Source of the DNA: Paracoccus sp. MBLB3053
GTDB lineage: Bacteria; Pseudomonadota; Alphaproteobacteria; Rhodobacterales; Rhodobacteraceae
Reading direction: 5' to 3'
DNA length: 64,000 bases
Assembly: GCF_031822435.1 (NCBI RefSeq)
Contig: NZ_JAVQLW010000001.1
Coordinates: 691,501 to 755,500 of the forward strand
Shown: piece after piece, positions 35,083 through 45,764 of the stretch
Position numbering within the stretch: the stretch's first letter is position 1
Layout: every line of letters begins with the position of its first letter
Program-made: the position numbers and the translations under genes
Notes under the pieces: generated by a model
Told to the model about the DNA's origin: nothing
Databases searched by the model: none
The model's input: the letters and a program-made list of their open reading frames with translations, nothing else

Positions 35083-36924
35083 CTAGCGACCGAAGAGCCG
35101 TTCGATATCCGTGAGCTTGAGTTCGATCCAGGTGGGCCGGCCGTGATTGCACTGGCCGGATTTCGGGGTCCTCTCCATTTCCCGCAAAAGTGCGTTCATC
35201 TCATCCGCGTTCATCCTGCGGCCAGACCGGACCGAGCCGTGGCAGGCCATAGACGAAAGAACGGCGTCAACGCGCGCACGTAGCCGTTCCGAGCTTCCCT
35301 GGTCGGCGAGATCATCGAGAATGTCGCGGATCAGGGCCGGTGCGTTGATACGCTTGATCAGCGCAGGTACTTCGCGCACGGCGACGGCCCCGCCGCCGAA
35401 GGGCTCGATGACAAGTCCAAGCTCGGCCAGTTCGTCCGCGACGCCCAGGATGCGGGCGGCGTCCCCTTCGGCAAGCTCGACAATCTCGGGGATCAGAAGG
35501 GCCTGGCGGGCAATGCCGTTCATTTCGGCCTGAGCCTTCAGCCGTTCATAGACCAGCCGCTCATGCGCGGCATGTTGATCTACGATCACGATGCCTTCGC
35601 CCGTCTGGGCGATGATCCAGTTCTCGTGCAGTTGCGCGCGTGCGGCCCCCAGCGGGGCATCGACCGACGGCGCGGCCTCATCGGGTTCGACCCGGGCCGC
35701 GGGCATTTCGGCAAAACCGGGGGCCTGGAATGAAAGGCTCGCGGCGATGGCCTGAGGCGATGGACGATCGAAGACAGGCCGGTAGTCGCCCTGATACGCG
35801 CCCGATACGGTCAAATTCCCAAGGGTCGGTTCAGTCCGGGCCACACCCAATGCGGCGGTCGCGACCGTCGTGGAAGAGCGATGCCCCGCCCGCGCCAAGG
35901 CATGGCGCAGGGCCGAGACGACCAGACCGCGCGCCATGTCGGGTTCGCGAAAACGAACCTCGGCCTTGGCCGGATGCACGTTTACGTCGACCTGATGCGG
36001 CTCGCAGGAAACGAACAGTACGACAGCCGGGTAACGGCCGGACGGCAGCACATCCATGTAACCGGCCCGAAGCGCTCCGGTCAGCAGCTTGTCCCTGACC
36101 GGGCGGCCGTTGACAAAAAGATGCTGGGCAACCGCCGCACCACGAGAATAGGTCGGCAGCGCGGCGAATCCGGTCAGCGTGATGCCGTCGCGGCTGGCGT
36201 CGATCGGCAATGCATTCTCGATGAAATCCCGACCCATGATCCGCGTAAGACGGGTCTGAAGCGCGCCGAAAAGCTCACCCTGCTCCGCATCGGCGCGGAA
36301 CAGGGTGCGACCTTCATCCTCGTCGATCAGGGTGAAGCCGACATAGGGCTCTGCCATCGCAAGCCGGCGCACGACCTCGACCACGGCCTGAGTTTCAGCG
36401 CGATCCGTTCGCAGGAACTTCAAGCGCGCGGGCGTGGCAAAGAACAGGTCACGCAGTTCGACCGCCGTTCCTCGATTGCCCGCAGCAGGCTTGACGGGGC
36501 TGATCCGCCCGCCAGAAACGCCGATTTCGGCTCCGTCGAAGCCAGCCGCCCGGCTCGTGACGGTCAACCGCCCCACCGCGCCAAGGCTGGGCAGCGCCTC
36601 GCCCCGAAAGCCAAAGCTGCGGATGTCCAGAAGATCGCTTCCGTCGATTTTTGACGTGGCATGGCGCGACAGGGCCAGGGGCAGGTCTTCGGCCGTCATG
36701 CCGCAGCCATCATCCGTGACCCGGATCAGGGCCTTGCCGCCCTTGGAAATGGCGATCTCGACCCGGCTTGCCCCGGCATCCAAAGCGTTTTCGACCAGTT
36801 CCTTGACCGCCGAGGCGGGACGTTCGACGACTTCGCCCGCCGCGATGCGGTTGGCTGCAGCTTCGTCGAGTTGACGGATGACCGGGCGCGCTTCCTGATG
36901 CATGTTGGGGGGCTGGCTGTTCAT
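35083..36924 (-). CDS. mutL: DNA mismatch repair protein MutL
   Basis: A 613-residue protein coupling mismatch recognition by MutS to strand incision. The N-terminal GHKL ATPase shows AANRIAAGEVVERPASAVKE, ELVENALDAGA, DDGCGM and RSFGFRGEALPSL. The C-terminal domain holds DQHAAHERLVYERL, which fits the endonuclease motif DQHAxxExxxxE, so this MutL probably nicks DNA itself. That fits bacteria lacking MutH. I prefer the ATG at 36924, which has GGGGG before it, over 36903. Confidence 0.95.
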   Translation of the reverse strand: MNSQPPNMHQEARPVIRQLDEAAANRIAAGEVVERPASAVKELVENALDAGASRVEIAISKGGKALIRVTDDGCGMTAEDLPLALSRHATSKIDGSDLLDIRSFGFRGEALPSLGAVGRLTVTSRAAGFDGAEIGVSGGRISPVKPAAGNRGTAVELRDLFFATPARLKFLRTDRAETQAVVEVVRRLAMAEPYVGFTLIDEDEGRTLFRADAEQGELFGALQTRLTRIMGRDFIENALPIDASRDGITLTGFAALPTYSRGAAVAQHLFVNGRPVRDKLLTGALRAGYMDVLPSGRYPAVVLFVSCEPHQVDVNVHPAKAEVRFREPDMARGLVVSALRHALARAGHRSSTTVATAALGVARTEPTLGNLTVSGAYQGDYRPVFDRPSPQAIAASLSFQAPGFAEMPAARVEPDEAAPSVDAPLGAARAQLHENWIIAQTGEGIVIVDQHAAHERLVYERLKAQAEMNGIARQALLIPEIVELAEGDAARILGVADELAELGLVIEPFGGGAVAVREVPALIKRINAPALIRDILDDLADQGSSERLRARVDAVLSSMACHGSVRSGRRMNADEMNALLREMERTPKSGQCNHGRPTWIELKLTDIERLFGR

Positions 36925-36967
36925 ACCCCCAGATCTAGCACCTCCGACCCGTGGGGGGAAGGATTCG

Positions 36968-38281
36968 TCAATTTCCGACGTCCATGCCGTCGGGTCTTCC
37001 GACAAGCACGAAGCGAATTTGATCGGAATGCAGCAACCGCTTCGAGACGCGCTCGACATCCTCGGCGGTCACCGCCTCGATCTTCGAATTGCGGGTGTTG
37101 ACGTAATCCGCCGGCAGGCCGATCAGCTGCATCCCGGCAAGGATGCTCGCGATCTTCGTATTGCCATTGAACCGCAGCGGATATTCCCCGGTCAGATAGG
37201 TCTTGGCGTCATTCAATTCACCATCTGTGACGCCGCCCTCGGCCAGGCGATCCCATTCCGTTCGGATCAATGACACGGCCTCGGCGACCTTGCCATTCGC
37301 ACTGGCCATGCCACCCATCCAGGTTTCGCCATAGACGCCGTTCGAAAGGCCGGTTCCCACGCCATAGGTCAGGCCGCGCTTTTCCCGGATCTCCTCCATG
37401 AGCCGGGACGAGAACCCCCCGCCGCCCAGAATGTGATCCGCCACATGCGCCGCGAAGTAATCCGGGTCCGACATGGGAATACCCGGCTGGGCAAAGGTGA
37501 CCACGGTCTGTGGGCTGTCCCAGTCGATGACAGTGGTCCCGCCGGTCAGAAGCAGTTTCGCCGGTTCGGGCAGGGGGGCCGAACCCTTTTCCGGCAAACC
37601 GCCCAGGATGTGGTCGATCAGTTCGCCGAGATCCTCGGCCGTTATGTCGCCGGCGGCCGCCACGACCACCCGGTCACGCGCAAGGACGCGGTTTTTTGCA
37701 TCCACCAGATCGTCACGGGTCAAACCGGCAACCGATTCTTCGGTCCCGTTCACCGAACTGCCATAGGGGTGTTCGCCCCAAGCCTGACGCGCGAGCTCCT
37801 TGTTCGCAATCGCATTCGGGTCCGTTGCCTCGCTGCGGATGACGGATTGCATCTGTGAGCGCACCCGCTCGACGGCATCCGCATCGAAACGGGGATCGGC
37901 CAGCGCCTGGCGCAGCAGCTCGGCGGCGTCATCGCGATTCTCGGTCAAAGCTCGCGCATTGACGGTCAACGCATCGTCGCCCACATCGAAGCGACTGATG
38001 GCGCCCAGAGCCTCGACCGCCTCGGCATATTGGACCGAGTCCATCTCGCCCGAGCCTTCCTCGAGCAGCGCCGTCATCAGAGCGATCGCGCCGCGCTTGT
38101 CCGGGGCATCGAGGCTCGCGCCTCCCTTGAACATCATCGACAGCGCGGTGAAGGGAATGGAATGATCCTCGACCAGCCACGCCTTGATCCCGCCCGGAGA
38201 GGTGATCTGCTGAATCTCGATGGCACGAGCCGGAAGCGACGCGAGCGCGACAAAGACGAAAGTGGCAATCGCGCGGATCAT
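36968..38281 (-). CDS. M16 family peptidase-like protein without the zinc motif
   Basis: A 437-residue secreted protein (signal peptide to about residue 20, ASLPARAIE). It has the two-domain M16 fold blocks (GASLDAPDKRGAIALMTALLEEGSG and EIREKRGLTYGVGTG), but the position of HxxEH reads MTALLEEG, so zinc ligands are missing. Its ATG overlaps the stop of the active-looking M16 gene upstream. The pair probably forms a heterodimer, as in mitochondrial processing peptidase. Confidence 0.9.
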   Translation of the reverse strand: MIRAIATFVFVALASLPARAIEIQQITSPGGIKAWLVEDHSIPFTALSMMFKGGASLDAPDKRGAIALMTALLEEGSGEMDSVQYAEAVEALGAISRFDVGDDALTVNARALTENRDDAAELLRQALADPRFDADAVERVRSQMQSVIRSEATDPNAIANKELARQAWGEHPYGSSVNGTEESVAGLTRDDLVDAKNRVLARDRVVVAAAGDITAEDLGELIDHILGGLPEKGSAPLPEPAKLLLTGGTTVIDWDSPQTVVTFAQPGIPMSDPDYFAAHVADHILGGGGFSSRLMEEIREKRGLTYGVGTGLSNGVYGETWMGGMASANGKVAEAVSLIRTEWDRLAEGGVTDGELNDAKTYLTGEYPLRFNGNTKIASILAGMQLIGLPADYVNTRNSKIEAVTAEDVERVSKRLLHSDQIRFVLVGRPDGMDVGN

Positions 38282-39669
38282 TGGACTTCCTCGGCATGGG
38301 CGGCAGCAGGAATGGCGGTTGCGGCATTGGCGGTGGCAGGCTTTTCGGGAAGCAGCCAGGCCGTGAGGGTCGCCGGATCATCGAGCACCAGCTTGGCGGC
38401 AGCGCGGACATCCTCCACGCTGACCTCGGCCAGGATGTCGGGCCATTCGTTCACATCTTCAACCGAAAGGCCGATCGACAGGCCCTGACCATAATCATAG
38501 GCGCGGCCATGCGCGGAATCCTGAGCATAGATGCGCGAGGCCCGGATCTGAGTCTTGACCCTTTCCAGTTGGGTGGGATCGGGACCTTCCTGCAGGAATT
38601 TCCCGAGCGCTGCATCCAGCGCGGCCTCGGCATCGGCATTGCTCACGCCGGGTGCCGGGATCAGGGACAGGGCGAAGGTGGTCGGATCGACCGTCAGCCC
38701 GTCATAGGAGGCGTTCACGTAAAGCGCCTTTCCGGTCAGAACCAGTTCGCGGGCCAGAAACGAGGTCTGCGACGAACCGGCAAGCAGTTCGGACAACACA
38801 TCCAAAGCCGCCGCTTGCTTCTGTTCGCCAGGATTGCGCTCGGGCGCAAGGGTCGAGCGGATCATGACGGGCTGGGCGACGCGCGGGTCGCTGCGTTCCA
38901 TCCGGCGTGCAGACCTGTGTTCAGGCTCCTGCGGGCGGGCAGTGCGGGTCGAACCAGCCTTGGGCGGGATCGGACCGTAATATTTCTCGGCCAGTTCGCG
39001 CGCCTTCTCGGCGGTCACATCGCCCGCGATGATCAGCACCGCGTCATTGGGCGCGTAATGAGCATCATACCAGGCGATGGCGTCATCGCGGGTCAGGCCC
39101 TCCATTTCCTGTCGCCAGCCGATGACGGGGCGACCATAGGGGTGATTGTAGAACTGGACAGCGCTGCGTTCCTCGGCGAATTGCGCCCCCGGATCGCTGT
39201 CCGTGCGCTGCGAGCGTTCCTCGAGAACCACCATCCGCTCGGCTTGCCAGTCATCCTCGCCGATCCTGAGGTTCTCCATCCGATCGGATTCCATTTCCAT
39301 GATCAGCGGCAGGCGATCGGCCGCGATCCGCTGGAAATAGGCGGTGTAGTCATAGCTTGTGAAGGCATTGTCCATGCCGCCATTCGCGGTCACCGTCTTG
39401 GACAGCTCACCCGGCCCCAGCTTGTCCGTTCCCTTGAACATCAGGTGTTCGAGATAATGCGCGATCCCGGATTTTCCCGCCTTTTCATCGGCAGAGCCGA
39501 TCTTGTACCAGACCATCTGGACGACCACAGGCGCGCGATGATCCTCGATCACCACGGCCTCGAGGCCATTGTCCAGTTTGAAATGACTGATTCCCTTTGG
39601 CATTTCGGCCAGTGCAGGTGTCGTGGCCAGCACCAGCGCAAGGGGCGAAAGGCACTTGAGGATATTCAT
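38278..39669 (-). CDS. M16 family zinc peptidase
   Basis: A 463-residue protein with signal peptide (to about residue 22, TTPALAEM), so periplasmic. The inverted zinc motif HYLEH is in SGIAHYLEHLMFKGT, and FTSYDYTAYFQRIAADRL follows. C-terminal M16 blocks are RTDSDPGAQF and HAPNDAVLIIAGDV-like region. It is the catalytic partner of the downstream M16 protein, with which it overlaps by 4 bases. Substrate is unknown. Confidence 0.92.
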   Translation of the reverse strand: MNILKCLSPLALVLATTPALAEMPKGISHFKLDNGLEAVVIEDHRAPVVVQMVWYKIGSADEKAGKSGIAHYLEHLMFKGTDKLGPGELSKTVTANGGMDNAFTSYDYTAYFQRIAADRLPLIMEMESDRMENLRIGEDDWQAERMVVLEERSQRTDSDPGAQFAEERSAVQFYNHPYGRPVIGWRQEMEGLTRDDAIAWYDAHYAPNDAVLIIAGDVTAEKARELAEKYYGPIPPKAGSTRTARPQEPEHRSARRMERSDPRVAQPVMIRSTLAPERNPGEQKQAAALDVLSELLAGSSQTSFLARELVLTGKALYVNASYDGLTVDPTTFALSLIPAPGVSNADAEAALDAALGKFLQEGPDPTQLERVKTQIRASRIYAQDSAHGRAYDYGQGLSIGLSVEDVNEWPDILAEVSVEDVRAAAKLVLDDPATLTAWLLPEKPATANAATAIPAAAHAEEVQ

Positions 39670-39768
39670 GGGCAGGCTCCGGTTCCGGGTCGCTGCAAGA
39701 CCCTGCCCCGAGCAGGACTGCCGCGCAAGTCAGCAGCCCGTCATCTCACCGTGATCAGTCAGTCACGA

Positions 39769-40329
39769 TCACTTCAGGAGGTTGTCGGCAGCCTCTTGCG
39801 CATCGGGCGGAAGCCCGCCCTTCTGGATCAGCGGCGGTGCGGCCGGCAGCTGCACACCTGTCGGACGCCAGCGTTCCTGTTCTGCCCAGCTGTCAAGCGT
39901 CATCGGCTCATAGGCACGGTAATAGACGTCGGTCCGGGCCAGGATCTCAAGCAGGCGGCGGGAATGGCGGCTGCGCCATTCCAGATCCTCGCGCGCAGTC
40001 GTGATGCGGATGGCGGGATCGCGTCCAAATCGCGAGGCTTGGTTGACCAAGGCGGCATCTGCCGAACCGATCCCCTGAGCCGACAAGGCTGCCGGGTTTC
40101 CGCCAAGCGCCGCAACCGCATCCGACTCGGGTGTCGGATCGGTGATATTGCTTCCACCCGGAGTGGGGGATGGCAGCACGTTCAGATCCGGCGGCATGGA
40201 AAGCGGCTTGGTCGGCAGGATCGCGAATTCATCCGGGCTGGATCGTCCCGCGGACGTGTTCATCAGGTGCGGGTCAGTGCTGCAGGCGGCCAGCCCCAGC
40301 ATTGTCAATGTCACCGCGATCGCCCGCAT
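39769..40329 (-). CDS. DUF3035 lipoprotein
   Basis: A 186-residue lipoprotein. The lipobox LAAC ends the signal sequence at Cys16, followed by a Pro-rich linker (PTKPLSMPPDLNVLPSPTP). A helical C-terminal part (REDLEWRSRHSRRLLEIL, DVYYRAYEPMTLDSWAE) is typical of the DUF3035 family of Rhodobacteraceae, of unknown role. It follows lspA, the peptidase that would process it, and precedes two M16 peptidase genes. Confidence 0.85.
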   Translation of the reverse strand: MRAIAVTLTMLGLAACSTDPHLMNTSAGRSSPDEFAILPTKPLSMPPDLNVLPSPTPGGSNITDPTPESDAVAALGGNPAALSAQGIGSADAALVNQASRFGRDPAIRITTAREDLEWRSRHSRRLLEILARTDVYYRAYEPMTLDSWAEQERWRPTGVQLPAAPPLIQKGGLPPDAQEAADNLLK

Positions 40330-40361
40330 ATTCCGTCCCTCACCTTCTTATCCCGCCGTTC

Positions 40362-41135
40362 TTAGCGTGAATTGCCGCCCTCGTCACGGGGCTTGTCACC
40401 TGTCTGCGGTTGCGTTGGCGACAGATCCAGGGACAGCTGATCCGATGAGGCAACCTGTCGGGCTGAAGACGTCTCATCGCGGTCCCCTGTCGGCGAGGTC
40501 GCGCGCGACTTAGCGGGGGCTTTCTGTGCCTTCGGCGTCGTGGGCGGCCTGGGGCTGACCTTTCGCTTGTCCCGCTCGGACTTCTTCTCGGGCGGCTGAA
40601 GCACCAGACCCAGCGCACCGATGAAGATCGCGATATCCGCGACGTTGAAGCTGTAGGGGTTTCGCCAGCCCGGCAGCGACATGTTCAGGAAATCGGCCAC
40701 CGCCCCATAGACCATCCGATCGACGACATTTCCCAAGGCGCCGCCAATCAGGAAGCCTGCGGAAATCTGTGCCAGCCGCGATGGCTTCGCGCGCATGACC
40801 CAGACGCCGACCCAAAGGCAAACGGCAAGCGCAATGGCGATCAGGATCCAGCGGGTCAGGTCCACTTCGCTGGAAAAGAGCCCGAAATTCATGCCCTGGT
40901 TCCAGGCCATGCGCAGGTTCAGCCAGGGGTCGATGACGTCCAATTCGCGGATCTGGTCCAGCCGGAGGACGTGCACGACCAGGTATTTCAGCGCCTGGTC
41001 CAGAACAAAGATAAGCCCAGCCGTAACGGCAACCTTGCGCCAGACCGGAGGCTCCGGTGCCCGCTTGCGAGCACCGGACTTGCGCGTCGCCGCCGGAGAC
41101 TTCCGCGGCTTGGGGGTCGCGGGTGTCCCGGTCAT
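40362..41135 (-). CDS. lspA: Lipoprotein signal peptidase with long extensions
   Basis: A 257-residue inner membrane aspartyl peptidase that cleaves prolipoprotein signal peptides. The catalytic Asp blocks are [19 protein letters not shown] and [14 protein letters not shown], with four membrane helices between about residues 35 and 185. The normal length is about 165; here a basic N-terminal tail of about 32 residues ([17 protein letters not shown]) and a disordered tail of about 70 after [10 protein letters not shown] are added. The ATG overlaps the purH stop (ATGA). The tails may be lineage features. Confidence 0.93.
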   Translation of the reverse strand: MTGTPATPKPRKSPAATRKSGARKRAPEPPVWRKVAVTAGLIFVLDQALKYLVVHVLRLDQIRELDVIDPWLNLRMAWNQGMNFGLFSSEVDLTRWILIAIALAVCLWVGVWVMRAKPSRLAQISAGFLIGGALGNVVDRMVYGAVADFLNMSLPGWRNPYSFNVADIAIFIGALGLVLQPPEKKSERDKRKVSPRPPTTPKAQKAPAKSRATSPTGDRDETSSARQVASSDQLSLDLSPTQPQTGDKPRDEGGNSR

Positions 41136-42724
41136 CAGTGGCGGAAATGTCGCTGGCCGGTGAAGACCATGGCCAGACCCAGACGGTCTGCCGCCTCGAT
41201 CACCTCGGCGTCACGCATCGAGCCGCCGGGTTGGATCACCGCCTTGGCGCCCGCTTCAGCCAGCGCCTCGATTCCGTCGGCAAAGGGGAAGAAGGCATCG
41301 GACGACACCGCCGAACCGGTCGTCAGCGCCTCGGTCCGGCCCAGGGCCTCGGCCATGTCCTCGGACTTGCGCTTGCCGATGCGGGTCGAATCGACGCGGC
41401 TCATCTGGCCCGCGCCGACGCCCACGGTCGCGCCGTCCTTGACATAGACGATGGCGTTCGACTTGACGTGCTTGGCGACGGTCCAGGCGAAGAGCAGGTC
41501 GTCCAGCTCCTCGGCCGAGGGCTGGCGCTGGGTCACGACCTTCAGGTCTTCGCGCTTGACGCGGCCATTGTCGCGGCCCTGCACAAGGAAGCCGCCCGCC
41601 ACCTGGCGGAAGGACGTCCCCGCCGCCGCCGCATCGGGCAGGCCGCCGGTGGTCAGCAGGCGCAGGTTCTTCTTGGCGGCAAAGATCTCGCGCGCCTCGT
41701 CGGTCGCATCGGGGGCGATGACGACCTCGGTGAAGATCTCGGTGATGGCGCGGGCGGTGTCGGCGTCCAGCGTGCAGTTCAGCGCGACGATGCCGCCAAA
41801 GGCCGAGGTGCGGTCGCAGTCATAGGCGCGACGATAGGCCTCGACGGCGGTCGCGCCACGGGCGACGCCGCAGGGATTGGCGTGCTTGATGATCGCGACG
41901 GCCGGGCCTTCGGCCGGGTCGAATTCCGCGACCAGTTCGAAAGCGGCGTCGGTGTCGTTGATATTGTTGTAGGAAAGCTCCTTGCCCTGCCATTGCTTGG
42001 CGGTGGCAACGCCCGGACGCTCCGAGCCATCCTTGTAGAAGGCGGCGGACTGGTGCGGGTTCTCGCCATAGCGCAGGCCCTGCGCCAGCTCGCCCGAGAA
42101 GCTGCGGCGGCGCGGGTTTTCCTCGCCGATGGCCTGGGCCATCCAGGCCGAGACCGCCGCGTCATAGGCCGCGGTGCGGGCATAGGCGATCTGCGCCTGG
42201 CGCTGGCGGAAGGCATAGCGGGTGGTGCCATCATTGGCATCGAGTTCGGCCAGCACGGCGGCATAGTCCTGGACATCGACGACGACGGTGACGAAGGCGT
42301 GGTTCTTGGACGCGGCGCGGATCATTGCCGGGCCGCCGATATCGATATTCTCGATGCAATCGTCGTAATCGGCACCCTTCGCGACGGTCTCTTCGAAGGG
42401 GTAAAGGTTCACGACCAAGAGGTCGATCATGCCGATGCCATGCGCATCGGCTGCGGCCATGTGTTCGGCGTTGTCGCGCAGCGCCAGCAGACCGCCATGC
42501 ACGACCGGATGCAGCGTCTTCACCCGGCCGTCCATCATTTCGGGAAAGCCGGTGACGTGCGCCACGTCGACCACCGACAGGCCGGCTTCGCGCAGCGCCT
42601 TGGCGGTACCGCCGGTCGAAAGCAGTTCGACGCCGCGCGAGGCAAGCGCGCGGGCAAAGTCGATCAGGCCGGTCTTGTCGGAAACGGAAATCAGCGCGCG
42701 CTTCAGCGGAATGCGGTCGGTCAT
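41135..42724 (-). CDS. purH: Bifunctional AICAR transformylase / IMP cyclohydrolase
   Basis: A 529-residue cytoplasmic enzyme for the last two steps of IMP synthesis. The N-terminal MGS-like cyclohydrolase domain shows [32 protein letters not shown] and [17 protein letters not shown]. The transformylase domain has [11 protein letters not shown] with its catalytic Lys-His and ends in [20 protein letters not shown] chose the ATG at 42724 (MTDRIPLK). It uses 10-formyl-THF made by FolD. lspA follows with a four-base overlap. Confidence 0.97.
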   Translation of the reverse strand: MTDRIPLKRALISVSDKTGLIDFARALASRGVELLSTGGTAKALREAGLSVVDVAHVTGFPEMMDGRVKTLHPVVHGGLLALRDNAEHMAAADAHGIGMIDLLVVNLYPFEETVAKGADYDDCIENIDIGGPAMIRAASKNHAFVTVVVDVQDYAAVLAELDANDGTTRYAFRQRQAQIAYARTAAYDAAVSAWMAQAIGEENPRRRSFSGELAQGLRYGENPHQSAAFYKDGSERPGVATAKQWQGKELSYNNINDTDAAFELVAEFDPAEGPAVAIIKHANPCGVARGATAVEAYRRAYDCDRTSAFGGIVALNCTLDADTARAITEIFTEVVIAPDATDEAREIFAAKKNLRLLTTGGLPDAAAAGTSFRQVAGGFLVQGRDNGRVKREDLKVVTQRQPSAEELDDLLFAWTVAKHVKSNAIVYVKDGATVGVGAGQMSRVDSTRIGKRKSEDMAEALGRTEALTTGSAVSSDAFFPFADGIEALAEAGAKAVIQPGGSMRDAEVIEAADRLGLAMVFTGQRHFRH

Positions 42725-42761
42725 CGGTCGGGGCCCCGTAATGGATCGCGGATTTTGACCG

Positions 42762-44408
42762 TCACCTAGCGCCGGAACGCGCCAAGGTCCAGCCGATCTG
42801 GATCGCGCGGCCGTGTAAACGTGCCGAAAGCACGATCTGGCGCGCCGGGCGGGGGTCGGCCAGACTGCGGTCGAGCAGGCAGCTCGCCTCAAGCCGGACC
42901 TTCCCGACACCGTCATGGCTGAACAGCCAATGCTCGCCTCCGAGCAGGTTCAGGTGGATCTCCTCGCCCTGCTGGCGCAGCTCGATATCCGGGTGAACAT
43001 GGAAGCGGATGTCGAAGGCGAGACCCTCTTCGGTCCTGCCATGCTCAAGCTTGGCCTGTGCCGTCGCATCAAGCGCGGCAAGCGAATCCTCGCCCTGCAG
43101 GCTGCCACCATCGGGCGCGAGCCAAAGCTCGCGCAGGCAAGTCAGGCCATGGCTGTCGAGCCAGCCGTCGTGACCAGAAAGCAGATGCGCGGGTTCGGGG
43201 GAATGCGCAGGACCGCAATCCGGTGCGGTCAGGTTACCAAGGGAATCGCAGTCTCCCGCCCAGACCAGCGACGGGCGCTCGGTCAGGATGTCCGGCTCCC
43301 CCTCCTGGCGGTTTGGGTTCAACCGCGAAGACGACAGCCCTTCGAGACATAGCGCCGAATGGCAGGGGGTCGCACGGCTCGCCTTCGACCAGAGCGCTCC
43401 GAAACCGTCGCCGGGCCCGCAATTCACGATCAATGGCTGGCGCGCCACGGTCAGTTCGAAGGCGAGGGTCGAGGCATGCGCGCGCACGGCAGCCGGGCCG
43501 CCGGGGGGCGAGGCGGCGTCAAGGATCAGGGTGGTTCGCCCCCGCGCCATCCGGGCAAACCCCATCGCCAATCCATGCGCCGGCAGGGCCGGCCCCTCGG
43601 CTGCACGCAGGCAGCGATCCAGCCGCCCGGCGGCGCCCCTGCCCCCGCCGTGAAAACGCGGCAAGCTGCCGTCGGCATGGCGCAGGGCGCGCAGGATCGG
43701 CGCGATCTCGGCTATGATTGCGCGAAGTTCTGGGGGCGATTCGATCCCGGCTTCATCGGCGACTTCCTGTGCCCAGACCAAAAGCGCCATCGCCTCGAGC
43801 AGGGTTTCGGGCGCACGCGATTCCGACAGCGTCTCTACGCCCATGGCATCGGCTTCTTCGGCAAGCGCAATCAGCGCAGGCGCCGCGACGGTCTGGCGGT
43901 CGCGCAACGACATGGCGCCAACCGCGAGCCCCGCCAGCGCCTCGAGCCGCGGCAATCCATCGGGACATTCGTACCACGTGGCCCGCAAATGGGTCAGGTG
44001 CTGGTCAAGCGACCGGAAGAACGGCTCGGCCCCATCGCGATCAAGTCCGGGCAGGATCATTCCGGCGTGGAAAATCCAATGCAGAAGCCGCCGCCCAGCG
44101 ATGGCGGGCGCCCATTCGGGGGCATCCGCATGCGGGACGCGGTGACGGCGAAGCCAGGTCAGCACATGGTGCTGGGCAACCGATCGCGCCTTGGGCGACC
44201 CCACCGCCGCCAGGTCATCAAGCCAGCCGAAACCCTGCAATTCGGCCGCAACCGATGCGGGCATTTCATTCTCGAAGAACTCGCCGGTCAGCGTGATACC
44301 GCCAAGATGCAGCTTTCCTCCGACAATCTGCTCACCGCGGCCGGAATGGCCGATGGCCTTGGGCTCGGGCCGGCGCAGGAATCCCCGGGGAGAAGGCGTG
44401 TCATTCAT
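42762..44408 (-). CDS. Heparinase II/III family protein
   Basis: A 548-residue protein with an N-terminal alpha-toroid ([46 protein letters not shown]) and a C-terminal beta-sandwich of the heparinase II/III type (about 310-540, with [30 protein letters not shown]). No signal peptide is seen. The family includes polysaccharide lyases, but the bacterial copies next to purH and rsmB, common in Rhodobacteraceae, have no known substrate. Gaps to rsmB and purH are 39 and 37 bases, suggesting one transcript. Confidence 0.88.
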   Translation of the reverse strand: MNDTPSPRGFLRRPEPKAIGHSGRGEQIVGGKLHLGGITLTGEFFENEMPASVAAELQGFGWLDDLAAVGSPKARSVAQHHVLTWLRRHRVPHADAPEWAPAIAGRRLLHWIFHAGMILPGLDRDGAEPFFRSLDQHLTHLRATWYECPDGLPRLEALAGLAVGAMSLRDRQTVAAPALIALAEEADAMGVETLSESRAPETLLEAMALLVWAQEVADEAGIESPPELRAIIAEIAPILRALRHADGSLPRFHGGGRGAAGRLDRCLRAAEGPALPAHGLAMGFARMARGRTTLILDAASPPGGPAAVRAHASTLAFELTVARQPLIVNCGPGDGFGALWSKASRATPCHSALCLEGLSSSRLNPNRQEGEPDILTERPSLVWAGDCDSLGNLTAPDCGPAHSPEPAHLLSGHDGWLDSHGLTCLRELWLAPDGGSLQGEDSLAALDATAQAKLEHGRTEEGLAFDIRFHVHPDIELRQQGEEIHLNLLGGEHWLFSHDGVGKVRLEASCLLDRSLADPRPARQIVLSARLHGRAIQIGWTLARSGAR

Positions 44409-44447
44409 GGTCGTCGCATTCGCTGGAACCCGACAAGCTTAGGACTT

Positions 44448-45716
44448 CTAATCGGATTTCCGCAAGCACGCGATGAAGAACCCATCCATGCCGCCGCGTT
44501 CCGGCCACAGGTCGGGTCGTAGCCGCAAGGCACCGCGCTCGCTCAGCCAACCCGGCTCGATCCCTTCGGCCCTGACCGGCTCGACGGTTACTTCGGGATG
44601 GCGGGCCAGAACCGCTTCGAGTTGATCCTCGCCTTCCTGCGGAAGGAGCGAGCAGGTGGCAAAGACCAGCCTGCCGCCCGGGCTCAACAGATCAAGCGCA
44701 TGATCGATCAGCTTCGACTGCAGCGCGGCCAGGCCTGCGACGGCGGATCCGTCGCGGATCAATGGCAGTTCGGGATGACGTCGAATGGTTCCGGTTGCCG
44801 AACAGGGTGCATCCAGCAAGATCCCATCCAGCGGCGCGTCAGGCCGCCAGTCCAAGGCGTCGCCGGCGATCAGACGGGCAGAAAGACCACAGCGCTCAAG
44901 GTTTTCAGCGACGCGGCCCAGGCGCGATTCTGAAATGTCCAGCGCCGTCACATCGGCCCCCGCGGCCGCGAGCTGAAGGGTCTTGCCACCCGGAGCCGCG
45001 CAAAGGTCCGCGATCCTCTCGCCGGGTTTCGGATCGAGAATGCGGACCGCCATGGCGGCCGCGGCATCCTGGACCCACCAGTTGCCGTCCGCATAGCCCT
45101 CAAGCGCACTGATCTGAGTACCCGAAGGCAGGCGAAACGAGCCGGTCGGCAACTTCTCACCGGGGGCTGTTCCGGACTTGGCCGTCAGATCCAGCGGCGC
45201 GCCTGCCTCATGTGCCGCCTCGATGGCACGCGCCACATCGTCGCCCCAGCGCGCAACCACGGGCGCGCGAAGCCAGTCAGGCATGGGCTGCGGCTGTAAA
45301 CCGGCCCAGGCTTCCGCCGACGACGCGACCTTGCGCAGCACCGCATTCACCATCCCTGACGCTGCCTGACCCTTGCCACCCAGGCCGCGACAGATCTTGA
45401 CCGCTTCGTTCACCACGCCGTGCGGGGCCTCGCCAAGAACCAGGAGCTCGGTCGAGGCAAGACGAAGCACCCGCCTGATCTCGGGCCGGGGGCGTCGTGC
45501 CAGCATCGGGGCCAGAAGCGCATCCACCCGCGACCCGTGACGCAGCGCCGCGCGCGCAAGCCGGCGCGCCCGTGCAAGCTCGGCCGGGCTCATCTCTTCA
45601 AGCAGATCCGCGGCCTCGTCCAGGGTCGCGCCATCTTCGACCGCCGCCAGAAGTTTCAGCGCGCCCAACCGGGCCGCGTCGCCGCGTTGATTCTTGCGCG
45701 TCTTGTCCAAATGCAT
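44448..45716 (-). CDS. rsmB: 16S rRNA (cytosine-C5) methyltransferase, RsmB type
   Basis: A 422-residue cytoplasmic enzyme. An N-terminal NusB-like RNA-binding domain covers about residues 1-130 (ARLGALKLLAAVEDG, GVVNEAVKICRGLGG). The Rossmann methyltransferase domain shows LCAAPGGKTLQLA, VTALDISESRLG and the catalytic Cys in LLDAPCSATGTIRRHPE, with a second Cys in FATCSLLPQEGEDQ. It probably makes m5C967 of 16S rRNA. The ATG at 45716 (MHLDKTRK) is preceded by AAGGGG. It diverges from the DUF1674 gene. Confidence 0.92.
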   Translation of the reverse strand: MHLDKTRKNQRGDAARLGALKLLAAVEDGATLDEAADLLEEMSPAELARARRLARAALRHGSRVDALLAPMLARRPRPEIRRVLRLASTELLVLGEAPHGVVNEAVKICRGLGGKGQAASGMVNAVLRKVASSAEAWAGLQPQPMPDWLRAPVVARWGDDVARAIEAAHEAGAPLDLTAKSGTAPGEKLPTGSFRLPSGTQISALEGYADGNWWVQDAAAAMAVRILDPKPGERIADLCAAPGGKTLQLAAAGADVTALDISESRLGRVAENLERCGLSARLIAGDALDWRPDAPLDGILLDAPCSATGTIRRHPELPLIRDGSAVAGLAALQSKLIDHALDLLSPGGRLVFATCSLLPQEGEDQLEAVLARHPEVTVEPVRAEGIEPGWLSERGALRLRPDLWPERGGMDGFFIACLRKSD

Positions 45717-45764
45717 CCCCTTGCCTAGATTGCTCAGATCTAGCGTGATGCAGGGAAAACCGCC

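Noticed and set aside
38281..40365. 694-codon frame antisense to the M16 and DUF3035 genes
   Set aside because: Both minus-strand genes have signal peptides, motifs and coupled starts; the antisense product has none.
41057..42769. 570-codon frame antisense to purH
   Set aside because: purH is a full-length core enzyme with all catalytic blocks; the antisense frame is explained by codon bias.
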